Part shown: positions 55,879 through 64,000 of the stretch, piece by piece
Layout of the letters: the number at the start of each line of letters is the position of its first letter
Position numbering within the stretch: the first letter of the stretch is position 1
NCBI GenBank assembly: GCA_907163375.1
Contig: CAJQUW010007275.1
Coordinates: 62,001 to 126,000, forward strand
Reading direction: 5' to 3'
Source: Prostheceraeus crozeri
Taxonomy: Eukaryota > Platyhelminthes > Polycladida > Euryleptidae
Length of the DNA: 64,000 nucleotides
The notes under the pieces: generated by a model
The model's input: only the letters and a program-made list of their open reading frames with translations
Told to the model about the DNA's origin: nothing
Databases searched by the model: none
Position numbers and translations under genes: made by a program

Positions 55879-58541
55879 ACTTTCTATCTTGTGCTGGGTC
55901 GCATACTTTGACAGTTTTAAGGGCAGATATCATTTATTAAATTCTAACAGTGGTTTGGCTGCTATACCTCCTGTACATTTTATGACTTCTTCCACTAGAA
56001 TTTCAACTTTACAATCAGTCAATTGAATAGCAGTCCTGAAAATGACATGATAAATCGAATGTAATCAAAAATTGAAAGGAAGTTGTCGCTATTTAATGAC
56101 AGCCGCTCTCTTACCACTTCGATTATTTTATGCTTCACACCTACATAAAATGAGGAAACGAATCTTTGAATTCTTATGTCAAATTACATGTCAATTTTCC
56201 CGACTTCTGTCAGATGGCAGCAGGAACAGCTGTACATTCACAGCATCTCAATTCCTCTTCGTGTTTAATTGGAGCGATAGCGAATGAATTTATCGCTAGA
56301 TTGAATTTCGTGATCATCGATTATGATTATATTTTACACTTGTATTTCAACTTTTTCCAAAAAGAGAACTATCTGCTGAACTTTCACGTCAAGTAGCAAC
56401 AATGTCAAATGAACGGTTATCATAGAATTTCTATCTTAGATGATTTATGGTGGAACTTACAAGCAGAATACATGACAACTGCTACTTCAAATAATTATCC
56501 TTACCCACTGCAGTCAAAGCAACGATAAAATCTCTCCGGTGTTGTCCTCTATAAATAAACCTGTGTTGATGAAAACAAACGAGAACATGAAAATGATGAG
56601 GTAGTTTCGCCATAAATAAGTAAACTAATTATGTATGAGATTGTCACAATATTTATTGCTGTTTTGAACTCCAGCATTTCATCTAAAAGAATTTACAAAT
56701 TTACAGCAAATAGATATTATGAAGTACGAATTTTGACTTGCCGCAAGTGCAATTCTGTTTGCAAGCATACTTAGCGACGGTTGCAGAGTACGTGCCTCTG
56801 GACAACTTATTAAGGCATTGAAATTACGATATGAACCAGAAACGAGCAAACTAACCAAAGTTGCAGTGGGAATGGGAATAGATTTTAGTATAATTGGAAT
56901 TCCCGTATGTGGGGATCATGCAAGTCAAAAATGCATCAAAAGCGCTGTACTATGACTCAGATAAAACCAAATGTAATCGTTGGCTAAGTACAAATATGCC
57001 ATGAATTAAGGAGTATCCTTGCACTTTCCACAGTTAAAAGTCTATTGGCTTAATGATCATCTGGATCAAATAGAAAACTTCTGCTAAAAGTTTACTCTTG
57101 TATTTGTCAATCACTCTCATTAACCTTTGAACGTAGTTGAAAGCATTTACTGCTTATGTGATCAATCTTGCAATAAGCAAGAGCATCCATAAATACAAGC
57201 CAAAAAGCTTGCCATGTCTAAAAAGCGCTAACCTGCACATGCATGTACGTGTATGAGGCTGTAAGGAGGGCGTGACGGGACTGCTACCAGGCTAATTACA
57301 TCATTATCGCAGACATAATACAAATGAGGCATTAATATTATTCATAAATTTTGCATAAGGGATGTGCAGTGGATCATGCCATGAAAGTCGATGCGCCAAT
57401 GTGTACTGCAGAGAATCTGTTATTGGCTTTGCAATGTGGAAAAGGCATCCACACAAGTCTATACAATGCACGCCTCAAAGCAAGCAACAAATACACATTG
57501 CCTACCTGCACGTATTGTGGTCTTGCTCAACCTTACTATGGAGTCTAGGTTACCTTTTGTGCAACATTTATACAAATAAAAATTCATAATAGCCACATTC
57601 ATGCGCCGCATATTTGGACATCTTAGGGTCACTGAAACCACTGACATTTTGCATATACACGCATATGTTTAGAAATGAGGTCAGGCAAGCACTTATTTGA
57701 CCTGACGACACGAGCAGTTAGCCATAATATCAGTAAATGTAGAAAAGGAGCAAAATATATACCTCAATTGAGAATATTTTCATTAGAAAGATAGATCAGA
57801 GACTGGATGTCAATTTTCCCAGGTTTTCGGCTTCCTAAACCTTCTAGCGGACAGTGGAAAGTTGTGTCACCGATTAATCTATTGAAATATTTTACATTCA
57901 TGTAATTTTCGGAGACGCGTGATGAAATGGGACGACGTCTCTGCTACTCCGACACCACGGTTGCTACTGTCTCATATATAGATGGATAAGCGGCAATAAT
58001 GGTTCTGATATTTTTTCGTAAAGGATAAAATGAGACCATAAAACTAGGAACAGATATTCACATGAGGCATGGTCAAATGTCTTACATCCCGCCTTCATAA
58101 AGTGGTTTTGAGAAATGCATGTCACGCTATGTGACATAATACTGGTATACTTGACTGAGAACTTGCACGACTGCAGGTACAATATACTCAATCTGTAGAA
58201 CTTTGTAATTTAGTACGACTGTCATGGGTGTTGTACTCATTATCCAGGTAGTGGCAACAAAACATTTTTCAAGCAATCTCATCATTTTCTCGCTTTTTCC
58301 GCTTTTTACCGGTTATTCTGTAGGGGTTGTGTTGAACGGTGGTGCACAAGCTCTCTTTCTACACTGTCATTTATAAGTCCCAAATGGGTACTAGAAAGAG
58401 TGCTGAAGCTGAGTACTACCTACGACTAGGAAATGAGTCCCAGAATATAGTACTCTTTGAGTTTGAAGATGTTAGTACTTATTTTAGAACTCTTTTGGCT
58501 CGAAAGCACAGTAATTAGTTCGCACTAATTTTAGTACTCAT
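55879..58541. other. No gene recognised
   Basis: AT-rich with short unsupported frames. 58380-58540 contains repeated TAGTACT motifs before the Kolobok-like end. Confidence 0.4.
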
Positions 58542-59252
58542 TTAAAGGGGAATTCCACGCATTTTACAACATGGGCTGAAATGAAAGCTATTATCGAGTA
58601 GAACAATGAGTGGCGATTCGTTTTTGCGCTAGCGATGTTGTTAGCGCTAAAAATAGCTTTAACTGGTGACGTGTGACGTCACTTCGCTGAACAGATGAAC
58701 GCCTGCCGTCGAGTCGATTTACTTGCTGCTCTGCGTCAAACAACAGTTAGCTGATGCGTTATTCTTTGTACGTTGATGGAATCGGATGAAAATCATCTGA
58801 ATCATAGGTGAGTAGACTGAATTGATTAATTTATTATTACCTACTTTACTGTAGATATTTTCAATTCCATAAGGTGCTCAGAATTGTGATTTAGTCCTTC
58901 AAAACCTATTATGATTCTTATATGATTCTAAATTCGGATTCACATTACCCGAAGTTCGACGCTTGCGTCGAAAAATCTTATTGACACTCTATTGACAAAA
59001 TCATTGTCGAAAGTCTACGATGTTCAATGTGAATGTGAACCAAGCTTAACTTTTAATGTTGGCAATAGATATAACACATAACGTAATAACATGAAATTAA
59101 CTTAATATACTCGTATTCAAATTAGTATATTTTGATAAGCAGTGAAAATGACAGTGAAGTATGAAAACACTTATCAAGTGAATCAATGAACATCTATTAT
59201 TACAGCAGCAGACTCATTTTGCAATAGACTTACTGTTCACTTGCATCCAAGC

Positions 59253-60153
59253 TCAGACAATGTCCGATCCCGAATGTAATATACGCAAGCGTAGGACTTC
59301 TAAAAATATTGCCTGTCGCCACTTGAATGTCTTTGGTTCAGAAATACGCCTTCTAATCCATCGTTTTGTTGACTTCCGCCATTCATTCTTGAATTTCGTA
59401 TTATCACTTTGGCTACCGATATTGAAATTATGATCCATAATAGCCAACATGACACGACATCTATAATAATCTTGGCGAAAATGAAGTCTTTTAGGAGCAT
59501 ATTTCAGAAGTACAGAATGGAAGCACTCCAGAGCTGACGTATGAATGAACATACTCATTTGTCGAATGTCTTTTACTAATTTTCGGTCCGTCACTATTTC
59601 GAAAATCTTTTGGAAAGCTTTAGAGTTAGGGTCTAACCAAAGCCGATCCTCCTCCAACGGCTCATGAGCACACTTCAAGAAATATTGTCCTGTCGACCAT
59701 TCATGAACATTGGCTATATGTTTACTGATCGATTGAAATTTTTCGATCAAAACATCACGATGTCCATCACAAGAGGCGGCGGACCACCACAGGTGGTTAC
59801 AAATCGATTTCGTCCACAAAGCAATATCTTCGCAATCGGATGATGACGCTGCCATGTGAAGTCGCTTTTTAAGACTTTTGGCTATATGCCAAGGGTCAAA
59901 CTCATGACGAATGAATGAAAAATCTTTTTCTATCAACTTGCGAATACCTGTGTGGCGATCTGTTGAAATAGCGTAAATATCATCCAAACAAACAGACAAG
60001 CGACGCAATAGTCGCTCACAAGCTAATTTTTCCATTCTAACACTGCTCGAAGTTTCAGAAACATCAATATTTTCAAAATCAACTATCAAACCAGTTTTTG
60101 CACACATGGCTGAATAAGTACAATACTTGGCGCTAAATCCGGGGGAATCGCAC
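59253..60153 (-). CDS. Kolobok-like transposase, main exon
   Basis: An uninterrupted exon of about 300 codons. It starts at a splice acceptor (CATTTTATTTCAG, exon from 60153) and reads CDSPGFSAKYCTYS across the internal ATG at 60107, so that ATG is probably not the true start. Further motifs are AISTDRHTGIRKLIEKDF, FDPWHIAKSLKKRL, SICNHLWWSA, ISKHIANVHEW and ALECFHSVLLKYAPKR. I recognise this order from a widespread family of animal DNA transposons that I believe is Kolobok. The Asp in CDSPG, Asp in STDRH and Glu in ALECFHS are candidate catalytic residues. The N-terminal exon(s), usually with a THAP-type finger, were not located. No stops, so potentially functional. Confidence 0.65.
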
Positions 60154-60780
60154 CTGAAATAAAATGGGGTTTATCTAATATCTACTTATACTAAATAACT
60201 AAATATGCTCATGAGATAAATGAATCGAGTCTACTACGTGTACGTACATGCACCGTACCTCATAATTGTGGGTTTCTGCTGTCGGTTATCGGTTCGATAG
60301 CTTTTGCGATTTTAGGAGACATTTTCTTGGACTAATAAAAACCATTCGTTTCCGCAGCCCTGGATAATACATTATTTGAAACGCTAAGTATTTTAAAGTC
60401 ACAACTTATTTTTCATTAATGAAAAGTAGCACATAGTGTTATCTATTAGCTTTATATCTGCAAAAATATCCGAATAAATTAAAAACATTATTATCTATCG
60501 TGATCGTTACCGCTCCTGTGAAAGGATGTGTTAATATGATTAATCTATTATTTTATTTTTCTGATAAATAAGAAGGAAATTAGAGTATACTACTTCTCCT
60601 TATTTATGAAACCTCCAGATCACAACCATAATGTATCTGTCATTTGAATCACTGTTTTTTATTTATGGCTTCTATCCTTTACATTTTAGGATTGCTCCGT
60701 ACCTGCATGAACCTCGTGCACCGATGGATTCAATGTAAGTTCGTCAAAATTCATCGAGGAAAGAAGATACTCCTTCCATA
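60154..60780. other. Intergenic/intron region between divergent genes
   Basis: AT-rich. It should contain upstream exon(s) or the intron of the transposase on the minus strand, but none is recognisable. Confidence 0.4.
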
Positions 60781-61191
60781 ATGTCTCCGATGCCTCTTGA
60801 AAGCTGGTGTTGGTGTGGTCGATGTATGATAATGCCAAATCTCAAAGAAAATAGCTGCTGTTGGCCACTGAAAGAAGCATCTGAGCGTCGCGGAGAAGCA
60901 GCTTGTGTAACGTTGGTTGAAGGCTTCGAAGCTTGTTGTCTCAATCAGGAAGTTTTACGAATGTGTATGGCGCGAGACCGAATCAGCCGATCATTACCTC
61001 CAGGTGTTCGAAACCCACAAAATATAGATTACAGACATAATGCACATGCAAATTTCATTAATTGGATTTTCAGCCATTCTTCACGTCCATCTGTACGAAT
61101 TGTGATTCCTTCTTGTTGCGTACTAATCATCCGTGAACATTTCCCGAATCCTGCTGATGTTCCTTACGTTGGCTTTTGTGATATGTACTGA
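60781..61191 (+). CDS. P2X7 C-terminal 'ballast'-type domain protein
   Basis: 136 codons from ATG 60781. Landmarks are WCWCGRC, then SCCWPLKE, a central FEACCLNQEVL, the segment YRHNAHANFINWIF and RIVIPSCCVLIIREHFPNP near the end, finishing VGFCD. These Cys clusters and the IPSCC...IR..FP order match the zinc- and nucleotide-binding ballast domain known from the intracellular tail of vertebrate P2X7 receptors, which also occurs alone in many invertebrate genes. There is no membrane segment or receptor part. It lies head to head with the transposase, 630 bp apart. Whether it belongs to the transposon or is a captured host-type gene is open. Confidence 0.75.
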   Translation: MSPMPLESWCWCGRCMIMPNLKENSCCWPLKEASERRGEAACVTLVEGFEACCLNQEVLRMCMARDRISRSLPPGVRNPQNIDYRHNAHANFINWIFSHSSRPSVRIVIPSCCVLIIREHFPNPADVPYVGFCDMY

Positions 61192-61850
61192 TAGTGTGAT
61201 TATATGCATAATCGTTTTGGAAATACGTAAATTACATAGGTCTATTACTGTATCTTCCTGTTTTATATTATTAGTCACAGAATAATTATATCTCCATTGA
61301 AAATTAACTGGATACTGTGAAGTATTTAGCCTACATTATTATTAAGTACCGTCACGTACTCATGAATATGCCTAATTAATTTGAGTGTAAGGCATGTTTC
61401 GTTTAAAAATATAATTCATTTTTTTCATAAACCCGTAGGTAAAATTGCCACGTATGATAACGAATATCTCAACAGACTATGCCTATTCTCGAATCTCTAC
61501 CATTATCGGACAATGAAAAATTATCAAAATGATATTGATAAGTGTTAGTATTTGATAATCATTAGATATCTGCTAGCTAATAACTTTGATTCTTGTTAAA
61601 AGATACTATTAACATAGATCGGATTACTAGGATAATCGTTTTGTATTTGCTTTATATGAAGACTTATTAGTAAAATAACTTCAAATCCATACTTCGTTGT
61701 TATAGCTTGATGTAGTTTTGAAATAGATGTACATCAAATCCAGACAAATTGAATGTCATACTCGTAAGTTAGAAATTCGTGGACAGCCCACTAACAGATT
61801 AGTAAGTTTAAGTAGTGTCACTATACGCCAGAACAACGTTACGGAATGCG
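61192..61850. other. No gene recognised
   Basis: AT-rich sequence; composition changes sharply to GC-rich near 61850. Confidence 0.4.
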
Positions 61851-61889
61851 TGGGCGTAGCTTCCGTTCCGGTGCATGGGTTTTGCGTGG

Positions 61890-62007
61890 GCGTGGGGCGG
61901 TTGGCTGAGTCAGCGGGGCGGTGGGGCTGAGTCACCGGGCCGGGCCATCGGCGCGGTGTGAGTGAGTCATCGGGGCGGGGCGCGCCCCGATGTCTCTAGT
62001 ATATAAA
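61890..62007 (+). promoter_or_regulatory. GC-rich promoter with three AP-1 sites and a TATA box
   Basis: TGAGTCA occurs at 61906-61912, 61928-61934 and 61963-61969, each next to a GC box (GGGGCGG or similar). TATATAAAG follows at 62000-62008. The downstream leader (62035-62120) repeats CTGACTCTAYT four times. Confidence 0.75.
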
Positions 62008-62124
62008 GCCTAGTGCTGGATGGGTCTGGTACCACTTGACGACTCTACTGTCTGACTCTACTATCTATCCGTCTGACTCTATTGTCTTACCGTCTGACTC
62101 TATTTTACACCAATCGATTCTACT

Positions 62125-62808
62125 ATGACGACTTGCGAAGGTCCCAGTTTCGACGCTCCACACGTCTGTGAATATGCTGAGTGTGTGCGCGAGCACACGC
62201 AGTGTATCGGCTCAGCATGTCACATGGATCCCCAGGTGGACAATTTGTGTGTAACCCATTCCGTAACTGTCTGTTGCCGTGACGGCTCATTCATCCAGGA
62301 CTATCAAAATGTGCTACGCTGGATCACATACCCGGACCATTGGCTCACGCGCCAAGAGCAGAAATGCTTATTCAGGGACATCCCCATCTTCTATGGGGAT
62401 GAAATTCTGTTAGACACTGATACTTTCGTCGTGATTCAGCGTAGTCGTATGTATATGGACACATGTACCATAGAGACATTTTATTTTACGAATGAGATGA
62501 CGCATACAAGTGACGACGCAGATCTCCCCCTCTACACCGATCCCCGTGGATTTTATATGTATCCCGGGGATACAATAGTGTGGTACAACTGGAACAAGAC
62601 GGTGGTGCGTCGGACGAGAAAAGGTGATGCTCAGCAACCTATTATTGTGGAATTGGAGGAGGCCAAGCCGACAGACATAGATCCCTATGCCACCCGACGT
62701 TTCCGGAGGGATACACGCAGACGTGAGTGGGTGGAGATAATTCCCATTGGCATGTGGGAAGATGAGGAGATTCCCCGCGAGGAGGAATTGAGTGAAATCC
62801 TTATCTAA
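62125..62808 (+). CDS. Virus-like paralogous protein 1
   Basis: 227 codons from ATG 62125, 118 bp after the TATA box. The N-terminal 60 residues are Cys-rich (about 9 Cys and several His). The remainder shares a string of motifs with the protein at 63325-63798: FRDIPIFYGDE, VVIQRS, MYPGDTIVWYN, TRRF and WVEIIP..MWEDEE. The C-terminus is acidic. I do not recognise the family. Short TATA-driven tandem paralogues with a sudden GC rise suggest an endogenised large DNA virus or virus-like element. There is no signal peptide or membrane segment. Codons are more GC-rich than in the rest of the window. Confidence 0.65.
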   Translation: MTTCEGPSFDAPHVCEYAECVREHTQCIGSACHMDPQVDNLCVTHSVTVCCRDGSFIQDYQNVLRWITYPDHWLTRQEQKCLFRDIPIFYGDEILLDTDTFVVIQRSRMYMDTCTIETFYFTNEMTHTSDDADLPLYTDPRGFYMYPGDTIVWYNWNKTVVRRTRKGDAQQPIIVELEEAKPTDIDPYATRRFRRDTRRREWVEIIPIGMWEDEEIPREEELSEILI

Positions 62809-62829
62809 GAGAGAGCATTGATCCACAGG

Positions 62830-63141
62830 ATGAAGGAGACGAGACATGTGAAATTGAGGCGTGAATGGGGCCTGTCAGCTCATTTACCTCTAATGACGTT
62901 TATGAAAGGCTCCACCGTACAGAAAGAACAATGGGAAGAATTGGAAAAGCGAATGCGGTCGATGGATGTCGAGCAGATTGAGGAGGAAATTCTCCAGCGG
63001 GAGCGAATTGTGAGAGATATGAAGAAGAAGGAGCGAGAAATAACACGTATGCTGAAAAGTGAGGAAGACAAGTGGAAGGAGGACGAGAGCGAGGAAGATC
63101 CATCGTGGGTGCAGTCAACAAGCCAGGCAACGTGGGTATGA
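62830..63141 (+). CDS. Small coiled-coil protein
   Basis: 103 codons from ATG 62830. A basic N-terminus (KETRHVKLRREW) is followed by a long charged helix (EEEILQRERIVRDMKKKERE), almost certainly a coiled coil, and an acidic end. It starts 21 bp after the first gene's stop with no promoter of its own. TTGATCCACAG|G immediately before the ATG could be a splice acceptor, so it may be made from a spliced version of the same transcript. Function unknown. Confidence 0.5.
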   Translation: MKETRHVKLRREWGLSAHLPLMTFMKGSTVQKEQWEELEKRMRSMDVEQIEEEILQRERIVRDMKKKEREITRMLKSEEDKWKEDESEEDPSWVQSTSQATWV

Positions 63142-63150
63142 TTGTGATAG

Positions 63151-63215
63151 TGACCTTGACTTTTTTTTTTTAACAGACATGGATGTGACCTTGACTTTCT
63201 ACCAGACATGGATGT
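63151..63215 (+). repeat. Two-copy direct repeat in the 3' region
   Basis: TGACCTTGACTTT...CAGACATGGATG occurs at 63151-63185 and 63186-63215. The first copy has a run of T expanded by several bases. Confidence 0.85.
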
Positions 63216-63228
63216 GATTGTCTTAATG

Positions 63229-63234
63229 AATAAA
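63229..63234 (+). terminator. AATAAA polyadenylation signal
   Basis: AATAAA about 90 bp after the coiled-coil gene stop and 54 bp before the next TATA box. Confidence 0.6.
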
Positions 63235-63287
63235 CGTACATGACACTTGTTTGTATGTTCTGTGTTTGGAAAAGCATAGGAGAGGAG

Positions 63288-63295
63288 TATAAAAG
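63288..63295 (+). promoter_or_regulatory. TATA box of the second paralogue
   Basis: TATAAAAG lies 30 bp upstream of ATG 63325, leaving a leader of only a few bases if initiation is at the usual distance. GGTTAGGGGTTAGG lies between them. Confidence 0.7.
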
Positions 63296-63324
63296 GAAAG
63301 GGTTAGGGGTTAGGAGAGTGAAGA

Positions 63325-63798
63325 ATGATTAGGTTTCCAGAGCTGTGTGTAGAAGGACGTGTACTAGAGAGTTATTATCGCGATTTTCCCATGTGGGAAG
63401 GAGATAGGTGTATATGGGATAAAGAAGAATGTGCCATTATTCAGCGAGCGGAAGTGACGATTGGAGAGGAGCTATTGAGACAGTGTATTGATATATTCTT
63501 CTTTGATAGAAAGGGGAGTGGTGTACATGAGATGGTGTATCAAGAACGAGATGGGATAATCATGTTTGAAGGTGATACAATAGTGGAGTATACAAAAGAC
63601 TGTACATTTATTCGTCGAGAGAGTTTCCCACCATATAACGTGGTGTATCAAGTGGGCTACCTTCACGATCCTCCAATTACAGATCGCCCTCCGATGCGCA
63701 CGCGCCGTTTTGAGATGAATAATGAACGAAAAGTATGGAATGAGATACGTCTACGAAATGGCAGTTGGTGGTGGGATGAAGTGATAGAGACTTATTAA
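63325..63798 (+). CDS. Virus-like paralogous protein 2
   Basis: 157 codons from ATG 63325. It aligns by eye with residues about 70-225 of the protein at 62125-62808: YRDFPMWEGDR, AIIQRA, IMFEGDTIVEYT with IRR, MRTRRFEM and a final VWNEI...WWWDE. It lacks the Cys-rich N-terminal part of its relative. Family unknown. Its own promoter lies directly upstream and the next unit's repeat array starts 13 bp after its stop. Confidence 0.65.
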   Translation: MIRFPELCVEGRVLESYYRDFPMWEGDRCIWDKEECAIIQRAEVTIGEELLRQCIDIFFFDRKGSGVHEMVYQERDGIIMFEGDTIVEYTKDCTFIRRESFPPYNVVYQVGYLHDPPITDRPPMRTRRFEMNNERKVWNEIRLRNGSWWWDEVIETY

Positions 63799-63810
63799 AG
63801 TCCCCAATTG

Positions 63811-63900
63811 GACCCGGGCCGATTTGACCCGGGCCGATGTGATCCGGGCCGATTTGACCCGGGCCGATTTGATCTGGGCCAATCTGACCCGGGCTATGTA
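63811..63900 (+). repeat. Six 15-bp tandem repeats upstream of a third promoter
   Basis: Units begin at 63811, 63826, 63841, 63856, 63871 and 63886; the consensus is GACCCGGGCCGATTT. The fifth and sixth are diverged. Each contains a CCCGGG palindrome. The phased array ends 50 bp before a TATA box, so it may bind a regulatory protein cooperatively. Confidence 0.9.
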
Positions 63901-63949
63901 TGGCTCCGGGGCATACATTCAACTCCGGGGCAATGGACCCATTAAAATG

Positions 63950-63957
63950 TATATAAG
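63950..63957 (+). promoter_or_regulatory. TATA box of a third, off-window unit
   Basis: TATATAAGGAGAGCTG with the same spacing style as the two preceding promoters. The gene it serves lies beyond 64000. Confidence 0.6.
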
Positions 63958-64000
63958 GAGAGCTGATGAGAGCAGTTGTATCAGTTGAGTTTGGAATGTG

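Larger units (their letters stand above)
58546..61191. mobile_element. Kolobok-like transposon, left end and genes (right end not found)
   Basis: TTAA (58542-58545) precedes AGGGGAATTCCACGC, as expected for a TTAA-specific terminus. About 120 bp further a GTGACGTCAC palindrome occurs. The transposase exon follows on the minus strand. No inverse AATTCCCCT + TTAA was found before 62000, so the right end is lost or diverged, and the stated right limit is only that of the last associated gene. Confidence 0.5.

Noticed and set aside
63811..63900. CRISPR-like array
   Set aside because: Fifteen-base units are directly tandem without spacers, in a eukaryotic context.

Overview
The window is AT-rich eukaryotic DNA, most likely from an invertebrate animal. 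The signs are GT-AG introns of about 60-70 nt, TATA boxes, AATAAA signals and a dense, nested mix of animal transposons. I found no bacterial operons, no rRNA or intact tRNA, and no host gene I could name with confidence. I cannot name the species. Almost everything recognisable is mobile or virus-derived.

Positions 1-34 kb are a transposon graveyard. A PIF/Harbinger element (1864-9845, ATT target duplication) carries a broken transposase and a Myb/MADF-like second protein. Nested inside it is a 3.76-kb element (2065-5828) with 630-bp inverted repeats, CACAG ends and a TATT duplication, which fits the CMC (Chapaev-like) group. Then come a Tc1-like element (11716-13349), several non-coding repeat blocks at 13.4-16 kb, a 5'-truncated LINE (19.3-21.0 kb, minus), a perfect 28-bp-arm hairpin flanked by TAA (21659-21724), and a probable non-autonomous hAT-like element (23477-24658). 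A DD41D mariner-type element (25550-27372) lies 8 bp from a deleted second copy of the Tc1-like element (27381-28405), both inside one TA microsatellite. Positions 28.4-34.1 kb show no gene.

Positions 34255-53504 are a Maverick/Polinton (virus-like transposon) of 19,250 bp with about 540-bp inverted repeats and a 6-bp ATTGCA target duplication. A degraded piggyBac (35184-37940) has landed near its left promoter. Transcription appears to run inward from both ends. The rightward set holds a zinc-finger/coiled-coil protein and a protein-primed family B DNA polymerase, both interrupted. The compact leftward set holds a short gene starting with a split ATG, two RING-like proteins, a DEDDh exonuclease-like protein, a packaging-type ATPase, an adenovirus-pX-like basic/hydrophobic protein, an integrase with chromodomain, and a probable structural protein. 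Two well-supported genes begin with an ATG cut directly by a 67-nt intron and continue Ala-Ser-Thr. Two further minus-strand ORFs lacking their own ATG sit directly behind in-phase splice acceptors. This suggests a shared start-codon leader.

Positions 54-61 kb hold a hAT-like non-autonomous element (55102-55870) and a Kolobok-like transposase exon (59253-60153, minus) head to head with a protein of the P2X7 C-terminal 'ballast' domain type (60781-61191, plus). From about 61.85 kb the base composition changes. A compact virus-like gene cluster begins, with three TATA boxes in under 2 kb, triple AP-1/GC-box promoter repeats, two paralogous proteins and a perfectly phased 15-bp repeat array in front of a third promoter. 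It runs off the window's right edge.
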